The notes under the pieces are model-generated. The model saw nothing but the letters and a program-made list of their open reading frames with translations. It did not search any database and was not told the DNA's origin. A program made the position numbers and the translations under genes. 32,903 nucleotides of DNA from an uncultured Desulfobacteraceae bacterium. GTDB lineage: Bacteria; Desulfobacterota; Desulfobacteria; Desulfobacterales; Desulfatirhabdiaceae. The stretch spans positions 1 through 32,903 of the forward strand of contig CAIVVZ010000475.1 of assembly GCA_903909505.1 (NCBI GenBank). The letters are read 5' to 3'. Shown piece by piece: positions 1 to 8,045 of this stretch. Position 1 is the stretch's first letter. Each line of letters starts with the position of its first letter.

Positions 1-140
1 GGCGGTTCAATCTCTATCTTGGTGTGCCTCGAGAGGTTCATGTTGTTTGCGCGCCCTTCGCAGGCGGTCGTGACCATATCGACCGGACCCGGTTCGAGCA
101 TGCCATAGACCTTGGACAGGGGAAAGGATTTCTTGGCCAT
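1..140 (-). CDS. Flavin reductase-like domain protein, N-terminal part (runs off the window)
   Basis: Only the first 46 codons are inside the window. The translation carries LSKVYGMLEPGPVDMVTTA followed by a segment ending in EIEP. This resembles the N-terminal FMN-binding part of the flavin reductase/flavoredoxin family, where LSKVY.LLEPGPV.LVTT is a recurring start. Members bind FMN and often pass electrons between NAD(P)H or ferredoxin and acceptors in anaerobes. The stretch usually reading NVMTMSWHMMMEFEPP in relatives, from memory, is NMNLSRHTKIEIEP here, so this copy may be divergent. The start is the ATG at 138-140; there is no strong ribosome binding site. The gene lies 63 bp downstream of the GNAT gene on the same strand. 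Confidence 0.6.
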   Translation of the reverse strand, partial: MAKKSFPLSKVYGMLEPGPVDMVTTACEGRANNMNLSRHTKIEIEP

Positions 141-203
141 ATTGGTATCACTTTCAACAGCGATTGGCATCGACGTTCGTTGCTGCCAATTAAAACTAAG
201 GTG

Positions 204-716
204 TCAGGTGCGCGATGCGAGACGCAGTCCGAACCGTTGTTCCTCGACTTCTGTTCCCCACTGGGCGCCGCGGTGTTGTTCAATAAGCACAAACCCTGCC
301 TGTTCATAGAGATGCCGTGCTGCGCTTAGCCCCGCAAATGTCCAGAGGTAAACACGCGGGTATTTTTTATTGCGACAGAAGTCTAAGGCGGCATCAATGA
401 GTCGTTTGCCCACTCCTTGGCCACGGATCGCATCGGAAATGATGAACCATCTGAGATGTGCTCCTTCTTGTGTCACGTGAGCCCCGTCGATGGCAATGCT
501 GCCTTCGACGCGACCGTTGACCGATGCGGTCCATAAGCCGTCACGTTGATCGTCATAGCGGTTAATGAACTCCGCAAGCCCGCCGGCAACTTTGGCTTCG
601 AAAAATGCACCAAACCCCCAATGGGCATGATAATACGTGCCATGCAGTTCAACAACGCGGCCGATTGTACCGGGAACATAGCCTTTGTGGATCTTGATCT
701 CATCCATACCCGACAT
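204..716 (-). CDS. GNAT family N-acetyltransferase
   Basis: This 170-residue protein has the acetyl-CoA-binding GNAT core in its second half: LRWFIISDAIRGQGVGKRLI (about residues 89-108) contains the R/Q-x-x-G-x-G/A motif A, and AARHLYEQAGFVLIEQ is the usual motif B segment. It transfers an acetyl group from acetyl-CoA to an amine; the substrate cannot be read from sequence. The conserved N-terminal stretch GTIGRVVELHGTYYHAHWGF is typical of a subfamily often found as the catalytic half of MarR-GNAT fusions, but here no MarR domain precedes it. The start at 714-716 follows AAAGGAAA at short spacing; an internal ATG at 705-707 is a possible alternative with better spacing. Confidence 0.85.
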   Translation of the reverse strand: MSGMDEIKIHKGYVPGTIGRVVELHGTYYHAHWGFGAFFEAKVAGGLAEFINRYDDQRDGLWTASVNGRVEGSIAIDGAHVTQEGAHLRWFIISDAIRGQGVGKRLIDAALDFCRNKKYPRVYLWTFAGLSAARHLYEQAGFVLIEQHRGAQWGTEVEEQRFGLRLASRT

Positions 717-799
717 TTTCCTTTGATCAGACTTTCAATTTGTCACTTATCGTTCATTGAGCGTACGGTTTACCTCCCCCATTGTAGCCTGGAGAAAAA

Positions 800-1114
800 T
801 TATGAATTCGAGATGATTTCATTCGACATGTTGTCCACAACAACCGGGGTCTCAAGGTAATTCACCACGGGGTCGGAACCATATTTCCCGCGCACAAACG
901 CTTTCCATTCCCCGGTGTACAGACGATCCGCATCTTCGCGTGATTGCCATAGATAGATGCCTCCGGCTGTAGTGCCGTCCTGGGAAAGAAAGTAGTACTT
1001 TCGAATTAATCCGGTCATGCCCTGGTACTTGGGTGCCGTGCTCAAAAAAATCTCTTGGGCCTGCAGCTTTGTGATTGTTTGTGGGAGTTTGAATTCAACA
1101 ATTGCGGTAATCAT
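800..1114 (-). CDS. YdhR-like putative monooxygenase (dimeric alpha-beta barrel)
   Basis: This small 104-residue protein resembles the YdhR family (dimeric ferredoxin-like fold, putative monooxygenase). Supporting features are the start MITAIVEFKLP, the central KYQGMTGLIRKYYFLSQDG and the GGIYLWQSREDADRLYTGEW segment that typifies the family. The reaction is not established for most relatives. The start at 1112-1114 is chosen because GAGGAG sits six bases before that ATG; a longer in-frame reading to 1168 has no such signal. The gene stands alone, separated from the CBS gene by a terminator, so it is probably transcribed separately. Confidence 0.8.
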   Translation of the reverse strand: MITAIVEFKLPQTITKLQAQEIFLSTAPKYQGMTGLIRKYYFLSQDGTTAGGIYLWQSREDADRLYTGEWKAFVRGKYGSDPVVNYLETPVVVDNMSNEIISNS

Positions 1115-1167
1115 GGATGTCTCCTCGTGAAGGCGTCTGACAAGAGACGTTGTAAATGAGAAAGTCA

Positions 1168-1206
1168 ATAAAAAAGCCCTTCAAACTCGGTAGAATCTGA
1201 AGGGCT
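1168..1206 (-). terminator. Rho-independent terminator after the CBS-ACT gene
   Basis: AGCCCTTCA (1175-1183) and TGAAGGGCT (1198-1206) form a perfect nine-base-pair stem. On the minus strand the stem is followed at once by a T-rich run (plus strand ATAAAAAA at 1168-1175). It closes the transcript that contains the heme genes and the CBS-ACT gene, about 50 bp after that gene's stop codon. Confidence 0.85.
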
Positions 1207-1253
1207 GAGCCAGTTTGTCACTTGCAGTGAGATCTTGCAGCAATCGATTGGGA

Positions 1254-1859
1254 TCAATCCTTGTCCTTCAGGACTTGAAACCCGGCCTTGGCAAGCGCCT
1301 TTTCAATGGGTCCGGTTTTCAGGGTAGACAGGCGGAAGGTATAAACCCGGCGGCTGGACTGTTGGGCCGTCATGCCGATATTGACAATTTCGCCGCCGTG
1401 ATTGCGAATAATTTCGACCGCCTGATTGAACGCCTCGGGCTGATCGCCAACCGACACATCCAGTCTGGAACCGCCAGTCAAAATCCCCATCATGTCGATA
1501 AAAGCCCGGAGAATGTCCGATTCGGTGATGATTCCAACGACTTTATCGTTTTTGACAACCGGCATCCCGCTGATTTTGTGCTCATAAATCATCCGGGCCG
1601 CGGTTTCCAGATCATCATCCGGCGCCACCGTTATGGGGTCGACGATCATCAAATCCGTCAGGGTCAGATCTCCGACCATGGCGGGAATCAATCCCTGCTT
1701 CAGACCCGACAGGGTAACAAATCCCTTCAGTTTATTTCCCTTCGATACGACGGGAAGATGACGAAATCCTTTTTCCTTCATCAACTCGATGGCCTTTTGA
1801 ATCGAGGCATTTTCAGTTACGGTAACCGGATTCGTGATCATCAGGGATTTGATTTTCAT
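1254..1859 (-). CDS. CBS domain pair plus ACT domain protein (AcuB-like)
   Basis: The 201-residue protein has two CBS motifs (about residues 7-55, MITNPVTVTENASIQKAI, and 68-125, MIVDPITVAPDDDLETAA ... GIITESDILRAF). A C-terminal ACT-like domain follows (about 130-201). CBS pairs bind adenine nucleotides and ACT domains bind amino acids, so the protein looks like a ligand sensor; the ligand cannot be read here. This architecture matches AcuB of the acetoin-utilisation operons, whose function is poorly known. GGAAAGGA precedes the ATG by seven bases. The stop of ahbD is only 28 bp upstream, so it is probably co-transcribed with ahbC-hemB-ahbD and is the last gene before the terminator at 1168-1206. 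Confidence 0.85.
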   Translation of the reverse strand: MKIKSLMITNPVTVTENASIQKAIELMKEKGFRHLPVVSKGNKLKGFVTLSGLKQGLIPAMVGDLTLTDLMIVDPITVAPDDDLETAARMIYEHKISGMPVVKNDKVVGIITESDILRAFIDMMGILTGGSRLDVSVGDQPEAFNQAVEIIRNHGGEIVNIGMTAQQSSRRVYTFRLSTLKTGPIEKALAKAGFQVLKDKD

Positions 1860-1887
1860 TGGCGATCCTTTCCATCAAGGGATGGGC

Positions 1888-2949
1888 TCACGGCTGATAA
1901 AGACAGAGGGGTTCTTCCGCCAGGTAATCCCCGGCTGCCTCAAAGGCTCTGGCCCGGCATCCACCGCAAACCTTTCGGTATTCACACTTTCCGCATTTTC
2001 CTTTCAAATTATCATAATTTCTTAAAGAAAGAAAGACTTCAGAGGAGTTCCATATCGTGGAAAAAGAGGTTTGTTTGATATCGCCGCAATTGAGCTGTAG
2101 AAAACCGCAGGGCTGAACAATGCCGGTATGGGAGATGAAACAGAATCCGGTTCCGCCCAGGCAACCGCGGGTGACCGCATCCAGGCCATGGGTTTGAAAG
2201 GTGACGGTCTTGCCGTCTTTTTTAGCGCGCTGGCGAAGGATCCGGTAATAGTGCGGCGCGCAGGTGGCTTTCAGTTGAAGCGACGTATTCTCCCGCTGAT
2301 CATAAAACCAGTTGAGGGTTTCCTCATATTCTTCGGCATTGATGGCTTTATCGGCGATATATTTTCCCCGGCCGGTCGGCACCAGCAGAAATATATGATG
2401 GGCCACAGCCCCCAGCTTTATTGCAAGTTCCTGAATTTTGGGTATTTCATCCAGATTGGTCTGGGTAATGGTGGTGTTGATCTGAAATTCAATTCCCGCG
2501 GCTTTCGCATTGGCGATACCCCGAAGCGCGCCATCAAAGGCACCTTCAACCCCTCTGAAAAGATCATGCTTTTCCCGGGTTGCCCCATCCAGGCTGATGC
2601 TGATCCGTTTGATTCCGGATGACGCCATTTTTTCGGCGTTTTCTTTGCTGATGAGGGTGCCGTTGGGGGCCATGACCATTTTCAGGCCTTTGGATGTCCC
2701 ATAGCCGGCAACTTCAAAAATATCCGGCCGAAGCAGGGGTTCTCCGCCGGTCAAAATGACAATGGCGGGACCGACTTCCGCGATCTGATCAAGAAGGCGA
2801 AAACAGGCGGCGGTATCCAGTTCGCCTTCATAGGGACCGTTCGTGGCAGCGGCTCTGCAGTGCACGCAGGACAGGTTGCAGTTGCGGGTGATTTCCCAGG
2901 CAACCAGGCGAAGTGATGATCCCTTGGTTTCGGAGTGGCTGTGTTTCAT
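1888..2949 (-). CDS. ahbD: Heme b synthase, radical SAM enzyme of the siroheme pathway
   Basis: AhbD oxidatively decarboxylates the two propionates of iron-coproporphyrin III to vinyl groups, the last step of the alternative heme route from siroheme. The 353-residue protein has the radical SAM cluster motif CNLSCVHC at residues 24-31 (CxxxCxxC), the [12 protein letters not shown] segment, and a C-terminal cysteine-rich SPASM-type region ([29 protein letters not shown]) that would hold a second iron-sulfur cluster. [19 protein letters not shown] and [17 protein letters not shown] closely match AhbD sequences I recall from Desulfovibrio. The chosen ATG at 2947-2949 overlaps the hemB stop by four bases (ATGA) and has AAGGAG upstream. 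A much longer in-frame N-terminal reading is only the hemB 3' end in another frame. Confidence 0.92.
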   Translation of the reverse strand: MKHSHSETKGSSLRLVAWEITRNCNLSCVHCRAAATNGPYEGELDTAACFRLLDQIAEVGPAIVILTGGEPLLRPDIFEVAGYGTSKGLKMVMAPNGTLISKENAEKMASSGIKRISISLDGATREKHDLFRGVEGAFDGALRGIANAKAAGIEFQINTTITQTNLDEIPKIQELAIKLGAVAHHIFLLVPTGRGKYIADKAINAEEYEETLNWFYDQRENTSLQLKATCAPHYYRILRQRAKKDGKTVTFQTHGLDAVTRGCLGGTGFCFISHTGIVQPCGFLQLNCGDIKQTSFSTIWNSSEVFLSLRNYDNLKGKCGKCEYRKVCGGCRARAFEAAGDYLAEEPLCLYQP

Positions 2950-3923
2950 CGGGATTGAAGCTCCTTGGCGGCGTCCATGGCAAAATACGTCAGGATCATG
3001 TCGGCGCCGGCCCGCTTGATGGCGGTGAGGGATTCCATCATGACCCGCGGTCCGTCCAACCATCCCAGTTGTTCGGCAGCCTTGATCATGGCGTATTCTC
3101 CGCTGACGTTGTAGGCCGCAACCGGCAGATCAAATTCCTGACGGACCCTGCAGATGACATCCAGATAGGCCAGGGCGGGTTTGACCATAATGATGTCCGC
3201 GCCTTCTTCGATGTCCATCGTCACTTCCCGAATGGCTTCCAGGGCGTTGGCCGGATCCATCTGATAGGTTCTGCGGTCTCCGAATTTGGGCGCGGAATCC
3301 GCTGCCTGGCGAAAGGGGCCGTAAAATCCCGAGCAGTATTTGGCGGCGTAGGACATGATCGGCACGTGGGTAAATCCGTTTTCATCCAGGCTTTCCCGAA
3401 TTTCCGCCACCCGGCCGTCCATCATGTCCGAAGGTGCCACCATGTCCGCGCCGGCCTTGGCATGGGACAGGGCGGTTCGTGCCAGAAGGTCCAGGGACGC
3501 ATCGTTGTCAACCATGTTTTTTTCTACCACCCCGCAATGACCGTGATCCGTATACGCACACAGACAGACATCGGTGATGACGGCCAGATCCGGGACCTTG
3601 TTCTTCACGGCTTTTACGGCCCGTTGTACGATACCGTCCTTGGCATAGGCACTGGTTGCCAGCGGATCTTTTTTATCGGGAACGCCAAAGAGCATGACAG
3701 CCGGAATGCCCAGTTTATGAACTTCCTGGCAGGTTTTGACGATCTGGTCAACGGACAGTTGAAATTGTCCGGGCATGGAAACGATCGGTTTTTTTAGATC
3801 TTTGCCTTCAATGGCAAAAAGAGGCAGAATGAAATCACTCGTGTTCAGAACGGTTTCGCGAATCATGCGGCGAAAGGCTTCATTCTGCCGGAGTCTTCTG
3901 GGGCGATATTCGGGAAAAAGCAT
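2946..3923 (-). CDS. hemB: Porphobilinogen synthase (delta-aminolevulinate dehydratase)
   Basis: HemB condenses two 5-aminolevulinate molecules into porphobilinogen, the common early tetrapyrrole step, in the cytoplasm. The 325-residue length is normal. Visible active-site features are the zinc-type cysteines C120, C122 and C130 in [14 protein letters not shown], the Schiff-base lysines K195 ([15 protein letters not shown]) and K248 ([10 protein letters not shown]), and the signature region [12 protein letters not shown]. The start at 3921-3923 has CAGGAG upstream; an in-frame extension to 4211 is antisense-like sequence inside ahbC. Only 17 bp separate it from the ahbC stop, and its own stop overlaps the ahbD start, which makes ahbC-hemB-ahbD one operon with translational coupling. 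Confidence 0.95.
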   Translation of the reverse strand: MLFPEYRPRRLRQNEAFRRMIRETVLNTSDFILPLFAIEGKDLKKPIVSMPGQFQLSVDQIVKTCQEVHKLGIPAVMLFGVPDKKDPLATSAYAKDGIVQRAVKAVKNKVPDLAVITDVCLCAYTDHGHCGVVEKNMVDNDASLDLLARTALSHAKAGADMVAPSDMMDGRVAEIRESLDENGFTHVPIMSYAAKYCSGFYGPFRQAADSAPKFGDRRTYQMDPANALEAIREVTMDIEEGADIIMVKPALAYLDVICRVRQEFDLPVAAYNVSGEYAMIKAAEQLGWLDGPRVMMESLTAIKRAGADMILTYFAMDAAKELQSR

Positions 3924-3940
3924 AAGGGCAGCTCCTGTTT

Positions 3941-5119
3941 TTAAGAAATTTCGGCATCCGTCAGATAACAGGCCGGATCCGGCGCCCAGACATCGCCGGT
4001 AACGGCTTCGGCCCGGACCCTGAAATTCCCGCCGCAAACATCCAGCCAGCGGCAGGTTGCGCATCTTCCCTTGACGTAGGGTTTTTTGTCTTTCAGCCGC
4101 ATCATCAGGGGATTGGATAGATCGGACCAGATTTCGGAAAACGGCCGCTCGCGGATATTGCCGAAACTGTAATGTCGCCAGAACTGATCCGCATGAACCT
4201 GCCCATCCCAACTGACGCAGCCGATTCCTCGGCCGGAGCTGTTGCCTTCATTCATCTTCAAGAGTTCCAGAACTTCCCCGGCCCTTTCCGGATTCTCCCT
4301 GAGCAGCCGCAGATACACGTAGGGGCCGTCGGCATGGTTGTCCACGGTCAGGATTTCCTTGGATAGCCCCAGGTCATGAAGCCTTTTGGTTTCATCCATG
4401 ATCAGATCCACGATGGCCCGGGTTTCTTCACGGGTGGAATCTTCCTCAACCAGTTTGGAGCCCCGGCCGGCATAAACCAGGTGATAAAAACAGGCCCTGG
4501 GAATTTTCATGGTTTCAAGAAGCTTGAAAATACTGGGAATTTCGCCCGAATTGAATTTGTTGATCGTAAACCGCAGGCCGACCTTGATGCCGGCTTCCTG
4601 ACAGTTGCGGATGCCGTTCAGGGCCGACTGAAAAGCGCCCTTGACGCCCCGGAACCGGTCATTGATCTCTTCCATGCCATCCAGGCTGATGCCGACATAA
4701 GACAAGCCGATGGCTTTGAGGGTTCGGGCGATTTCCGCCGTGATCAGGGTCCCGTTGGTGGAGATGACGGCGCGCATGCCTTTTTGAACCGCGTAGTCCG
4801 CCAGTTCCGGAAGGTCTTTCCGGGCCAGGGGTTCCCCTCCGGAAAACAGGATCACCGGGGATCCGAATGCGGCCAGATCATCGATGAGGGTTTTGCCTTC
4901 GGCGGTGGTCAGCTCATCGGATGTAGCCTGGTCTTTGGCATGGGCGTAACAGTGGACGCAGCGCAGATTGCACTGGCGGGTCATGTTCCAGACCACCACC
5001 GGTTTCTTGTCGCTTGAAAACTGAAGCAGATGGGACGGCAGACTGGATGACATTCGATTATAGCGAAGGGCATCGGAGGGTTCAACCGTTCCGCAATACA
5101 GCTTGGATATACCGATCAT
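3941..5119 (-). CDS. ahbC: 12,18-didecarboxysiroheme deacetylase, radical SAM enzyme of the siroheme pathway
   Basis: AhbC removes the acetate side chains of 12,18-didecarboxysiroheme to give iron-coproporphyrin III, the substrate of AhbD. The 392-residue protein starts with [20 protein letters not shown], a well conserved AhbC N-terminus. It has the radical SAM motif CNLRCVHC at residues 50-57, [15 protein letters not shown], and a C-terminal SPASM-like cysteine set ([21 protein letters not shown]). AhbC and AhbD are related, but only this one carries the [18 protein letters not shown] stretch. The upstream ribosome binding site is weak (GAAAG). The ClpX-like gene ends 40 bp upstream on the same strand, so read-through from it is possible. 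ahbA/ahbB, which make the substrate, are not in the window. Confidence 0.92.
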   Translation of the reverse strand: MIGISKLYCGTVEPSDALRYNRMSSSLPSHLLQFSSDKKPVVVWNMTRQCNLRCVHCYAHAKDQATSDELTTAEGKTLIDDLAAFGSPVILFSGGEPLARKDLPELADYAVQKGMRAVISTNGTLITAEIARTLKAIGLSYVGISLDGMEEINDRFRGVKGAFQSALNGIRNCQEAGIKVGLRFTINKFNSGEIPSIFKLLETMKIPRACFYHLVYAGRGSKLVEEDSTREETRAIVDLIMDETKRLHDLGLSKEILTVDNHADGPYVYLRLLRENPERAGEVLELLKMNEGNSSGRGIGCVSWDGQVHADQFWRHYSFGNIRERPFSEIWSDLSNPLMMRLKDKKPYVKGRCATCRWLDVCGGNFRVRAEAVTGDVWAPDPACYLTDAEIS

Positions 5120-5159
5120 GATTTGTCTTTCATGTTGGGGTTGCCGTTTAGGTGTCGTT

Positions 5160-6935
5160 TCAGCCTGTTCGGTTATCGGGAAGGTTCAGCGAAACACCCC
5201 GAAGTTCATCCTTGATGAGGTTGCTGATAAAGGTTTCGGGTTCCAGCAGGGCTTTGCGGGTAATGAAAAACCGGTTTTTACCGGTCTTTTCCCGGACCAG
5301 CTTGAGACCCAGCTCAAAATCGATGGAAAGCTGCCGTTCAAAATCCGCGATATGAATCGCGGGATTGGTCAGTTGTTCGATGATAAAGTCAATGGCATTG
5401 TCTTCCAGCACAATATTGATATCATGTTTCTTGTAAAAAGAGAGTTCTATTTTTTTGATTTCATCATACAAGGATTTGACTTTCTGAATAATGTGTCCCA
5501 CATCCATCACGTTTTTGGAATAGAAAGAGGTTACGATATCCATTCTGGATGGAGTCAGGGTAAGACTGTATTTTTCTGAAAGATTCTTCCGGTTGGTGTG
5601 CAGGTAAGCCTTGATGGCGGTGCGTTCATCTTTTGCCAGTCTGTCAAATTCTTCCGGAACATCATGGTTTTCTTTATCCATCAGCTTTGAGAGCGCCTGC
5701 TCAGGCGTTCTCAGGACGGATAATGTCACCGGGAATTTTTTCACCTCGGAGGATGGCAGGCAGCGCTCAAACAGAAGCAGGGCTTTTTCAACCGCGCTCA
5801 CCAGACCCCTTGCCCCGGTATTCTCCATGAATGCATTTTGCGCCAGGATTCTAAGTACCGGATCATCAAATTTGATGTCAATGTTATAAGCTGCAAAATC
5901 GAGTTTTTTGCCCAGAATGACCGGGTTGTTCGGGTTTTTGAGAATTTCGAACAGGTCATCTTCGGTCAGCCGTTCAAATATGGCCCGAACCGGAAGGCGG
6001 CCGACGAATTCGGATTCAAACCCGAATTCGATCAGATCTTCGGATTTGACATGACTCAGAATATCCTGGCGGTCCTGATGAGTTTTGACGGCAGCACCAA
6101 AGCCAATGTTCTGGCTGGTCATACGGCGATGAATGATTTCCGTCAGATCGCCGAAAGCCCCGCTCATGATAAACAGGATGTTTTTGGTGTTGACAGACCG
6201 CTTTTCGCGGCTACCGGTTTTTCGGAATCGTTCGATTTCCTGAAGCATGGAAATGGGATCATGGGGAACTTTCAGGTCCACTTCGGTTTCTTCCATGGGC
6301 TTTAATAGTGCCCGCTGAACACCGGTCCGGGATACGTCCGTCCCGATCATGTTCCGGCTGCCGGCAATTTTGTCGATTTCATCGATATAGATGATGCCGT
6401 ACTGTGCCAATTCAATGTTGTCATCGGCTTCCCGAACCAGGTCCCGGACCAGATCTTCCACATCTCCGCCGACATAGCCGGTTTCACTGAACTTGGTGGC
6501 GTCCCCCTTGACAAAGGGAACCCCGATTTTTTTGGCGATTAGTTTGATCAGATAGGTTTTTCCAACGCCGGTCGGGCCAATCATCAATACATTGTTTTTA
6601 ATGCTGCCCACCATGTCATGTGGTGAACCGGATGCGAAATCCGCGTGTTTAATGCGGTTGAAATGCGTGCAGATTTTGGTTGCCAGAACCGCTTTGGCAT
6701 GATCCTGCTTAACGACATATTGATCCAGATAAGTAATGAGTTCTTCCGGTTTCATATTGAAATGAAACGGATTCTCCGCTTTGGGAGTTTTACCGGAAGC
6801 ATCCAGGGTGTTTTCCTGAGGAAGCACTTCCTGGGATACCATCTTCACCGAACCCCCGAATTTTTTTGCAAGGAATTCGCCGATTTCTTTTTCAATCTCT
6901 TTGGGATTGGGGATGGTTTCGTTTTGAATATTCAT
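5160..6935 (-). CDS. ClpX-like AAA+ ATPase without the zinc-binding domain
   Basis: This 591-residue AAA+ protein has the landmarks of a ClpX unfoldase: Walker A GPTGVGKT (120-127), pore loop GYVG (153-156), Walker B IIYIDE (181-186), the box VII segment EFVGRLPV (about 309-316), and sensor II GARGL (374-378). NIGFGAAVK (276-284) corresponds to the IGFGA..K loop that docks ClpX on ClpP. It lacks the N-terminal four-cysteine zinc domain of true ClpX and instead begins with about 60 polar residues. The region after about residue 385 is some 200 residues, longer than in ClpX and without a motif I recognise. It is probably a protein-remodelling or degradation partner; substrates are unknown. Whether it is co-transcribed with ahbC (40 bp gap) is inferred. 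Confidence 0.85.
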   Translation of the reverse strand: MNIQNETIPNPKEIEKEIGEFLAKKFGGSVKMVSQEVLPQENTLDASGKTPKAENPFHFNMKPEELITYLDQYVVKQDHAKAVLATKICTHFNRIKHADFASGSPHDMVGSIKNNVLMIGPTGVGKTYLIKLIAKKIGVPFVKGDATKFSETGYVGGDVEDLVRDLVREADDNIELAQYGIIYIDEIDKIAGSRNMIGTDVSRTGVQRALLKPMEETEVDLKVPHDPISMLQEIERFRKTGSREKRSVNTKNILFIMSGAFGDLTEIIHRRMTSQNIGFGAAVKTHQDRQDILSHVKSEDLIEFGFESEFVGRLPVRAIFERLTEDDLFEILKNPNNPVILGKKLDFAAYNIDIKFDDPVLRILAQNAFMENTGARGLVSAVEKALLLFERCLPSSEVKKFPVTLSVLRTPEQALSKLMDKENHDVPEEFDRLAKDERTAIKAYLHTNRKNLSEKYSLTLTPSRMDIVTSFYSKNVMDVGHIIQKVKSLYDEIKKIELSFYKKHDINIVLEDNAIDFIIEQLTNPAIHIADFERQLSIDFELGLKLVREKTGKNRFFITRKALLEPETFISNLIKDELRGVSLNLPDNRTG

Positions 6936-6996
6936 ATTAATTATCGATGCTGTAAGAAAGAGTTTATAAAACTAATCAGGGCCGACATTGGGTGAA

Positions 6997-7025
6997 AATA
7001 TAATCACATCTGATTCAAAAAGCAA
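6997..7025 (-). promoter_or_regulatory. Candidate sigma70-like promoter for the ClpX-like gene
   Basis: On the minus strand TTGCTT (7025-7020) is followed after 17 bases by TATATT (7002-6997), with the ClpX-like start codon about 60 bp downstream. The -10 box is good and the -35 box is weak. It could drive the whole ClpX-like-ahbC-hemB-ahbD-CBS block. Confidence 0.4.
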
Positions 7026-7026
7026 G

Positions 7027-7830
7027 TCATGAGGTCAATGCGGATCTGACCATGTTGGCAAAGCAGGCATTTCCCAGAGTAACCCATTTCACCAGGCGAT
7101 CCTGCTTCAGATCGAGCCCGGCAATGATTTCAGATTCGTTCAGTCCTTTCCGGCTCAGATCCGTAACCCTTCCGTAAAAATCTTCCAGAAAAGCCAGTTT
7201 GGCGGCCAATCTGGCTTTTCCGCCTTTGGGGATCGGGTGATGTCCACAGAACAGCGCGTTAAAATCAAGGGTTAAGACGGTTTTCAGGGAATCTATCTGA
7301 TCGCTGAATTTCTCGTCGGACCGGAAATACTTGATGCGGTCTCCCAGGTAGAGATCGCCGGAAAACAGCCAGCCGTTCCGGGTTTCCAGATATACGGTAT
7401 GATCCTTGCTGTGTCCGGGGGTGTGAACCGGAATAAAGCGGTAGCAGCCGGTATCGATGCAGTCGGGAAGGGGGGTAACCTTTACCTGTCCTGCTTTTCC
7501 CCACACCAGGTGCTGGTAGGGCAGAATGTTAAGCCCTCCGTTCATTTTTTCAGCGGTCAGGGAATGTCCCAGAACCTCGGCGGAAAACAGTCGGTGGATT
7601 TCAGCGGCATTCCCGCTGTGGTCTTCATGGTAATGAGTCAATAGAATCCGCTCGATGGCATGGTCTTTCAACATCCCGATCACTTCAGCGCGCATGTGGC
7701 GTTGGGCCGTATCGATTACCACGGTGTCCAGAACATACATATGTACCGACATCAGGGGAGGACCGATCGGGCTGTATCCCAACTGATAAGCGGTAACCGG
7801 CCCGAATTTTTTTTTCCTGCAGATCTTCAT
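7027..7830 (-). CDS. MBL-fold metallo-hydrolase
   Basis: This 267-residue protein belongs to the metallo-beta-lactamase superfamily. The zinc-binding motif THYHEDH is at about residues 65-71, followed by HTPGHSKDH (second-site histidine), the aspartate in FSGDLYLGD, and the late CGHHPIPKGG histidine. Domain order and length fit a hydroxyacylglutathione hydrolase/RNase Z-like single-domain hydrolase, but the substrate cannot be assigned. No strong ribosome binding site precedes the ATG at 7828-7830; a later Met (residue 27) would cut into the fold, so the longer form is kept. It is divergent from the acyl-CoA synthetase gene. Confidence 0.85.
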   Translation of the reverse strand: MKICRKKKFGPVTAYQLGYSPIGPPLMSVHMYVLDTVVIDTAQRHMRAEVIGMLKDHAIERILLTHYHEDHSGNAAEIHRLFSAEVLGHSLTAEKMNGGLNILPYQHLVWGKAGQVKVTPLPDCIDTGCYRFIPVHTPGHSKDHTVYLETRNGWLFSGDLYLGDRIKYFRSDEKFSDQIDSLKTVLTLDFNALFCGHHPIPKGGKARLAAKLAFLEDFYGRVTDLSRKGLNESEIIAGLDLKQDRLVKWVTLGNACFANMVRSALTS

Positions 7831-7983
7831 GGTTTCAAAATAGCTCTAAAAAGGTTATGGGTTAAGGGAAATAAATTGGGGACAGAATAAGAACCAAGCA
7901 CTGCCAGTCTATTTCATATAACCATAAACCCCTTTATTATGCAACGCTGCCGAATATCTTTGGAGTCATTTCTCCTTGAAAAA

Positions 7984-8013
7984 TTGACAAAGCCCCGATG
8001 TCTCGGTTATAGT
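7984..8013 (+). promoter_or_regulatory. Sigma70-like promoter of the acyl-CoA synthetase gene
   Basis: A perfect -35 box TTGACA (7984-7989) is followed after 18 bases by TATAGT (8008-8013), five of six matches to the -10 consensus. The start codon lies 32 bp further downstream, after AAGGAGG at 8033-8039. This is the cleanest promoter on the plus strand in the window. Confidence 0.75.
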
Positions 8014-8045
8014 TTCAAAAACATTCATTAATAAGGAGGCTATCC

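Noticed and set aside
1215..2078. Long plus-strand ORF of 287 codons opposite the CBS and ahbD genes
   Set aside because: It is the shadow of two well-supported minus-strand genes; its translation has no recognisable domain. The same applies to the plus-strand ORFs at 2913-3797, 4376-5017 and 23984-24700.
2950..3063. N-terminal extension of AhbD
   Set aside because: It reads the hemB 3' end in another frame, and the ATG at 2949 fits family length and the four-base overlap with hemB.
7871..7895. TTGGGGACAGAATAAGAACC as an insertion sequence remnant
   Set aside because: The word resembles repeats I recall near REP-associated transposases, but there is only one copy here and no coding remnant.
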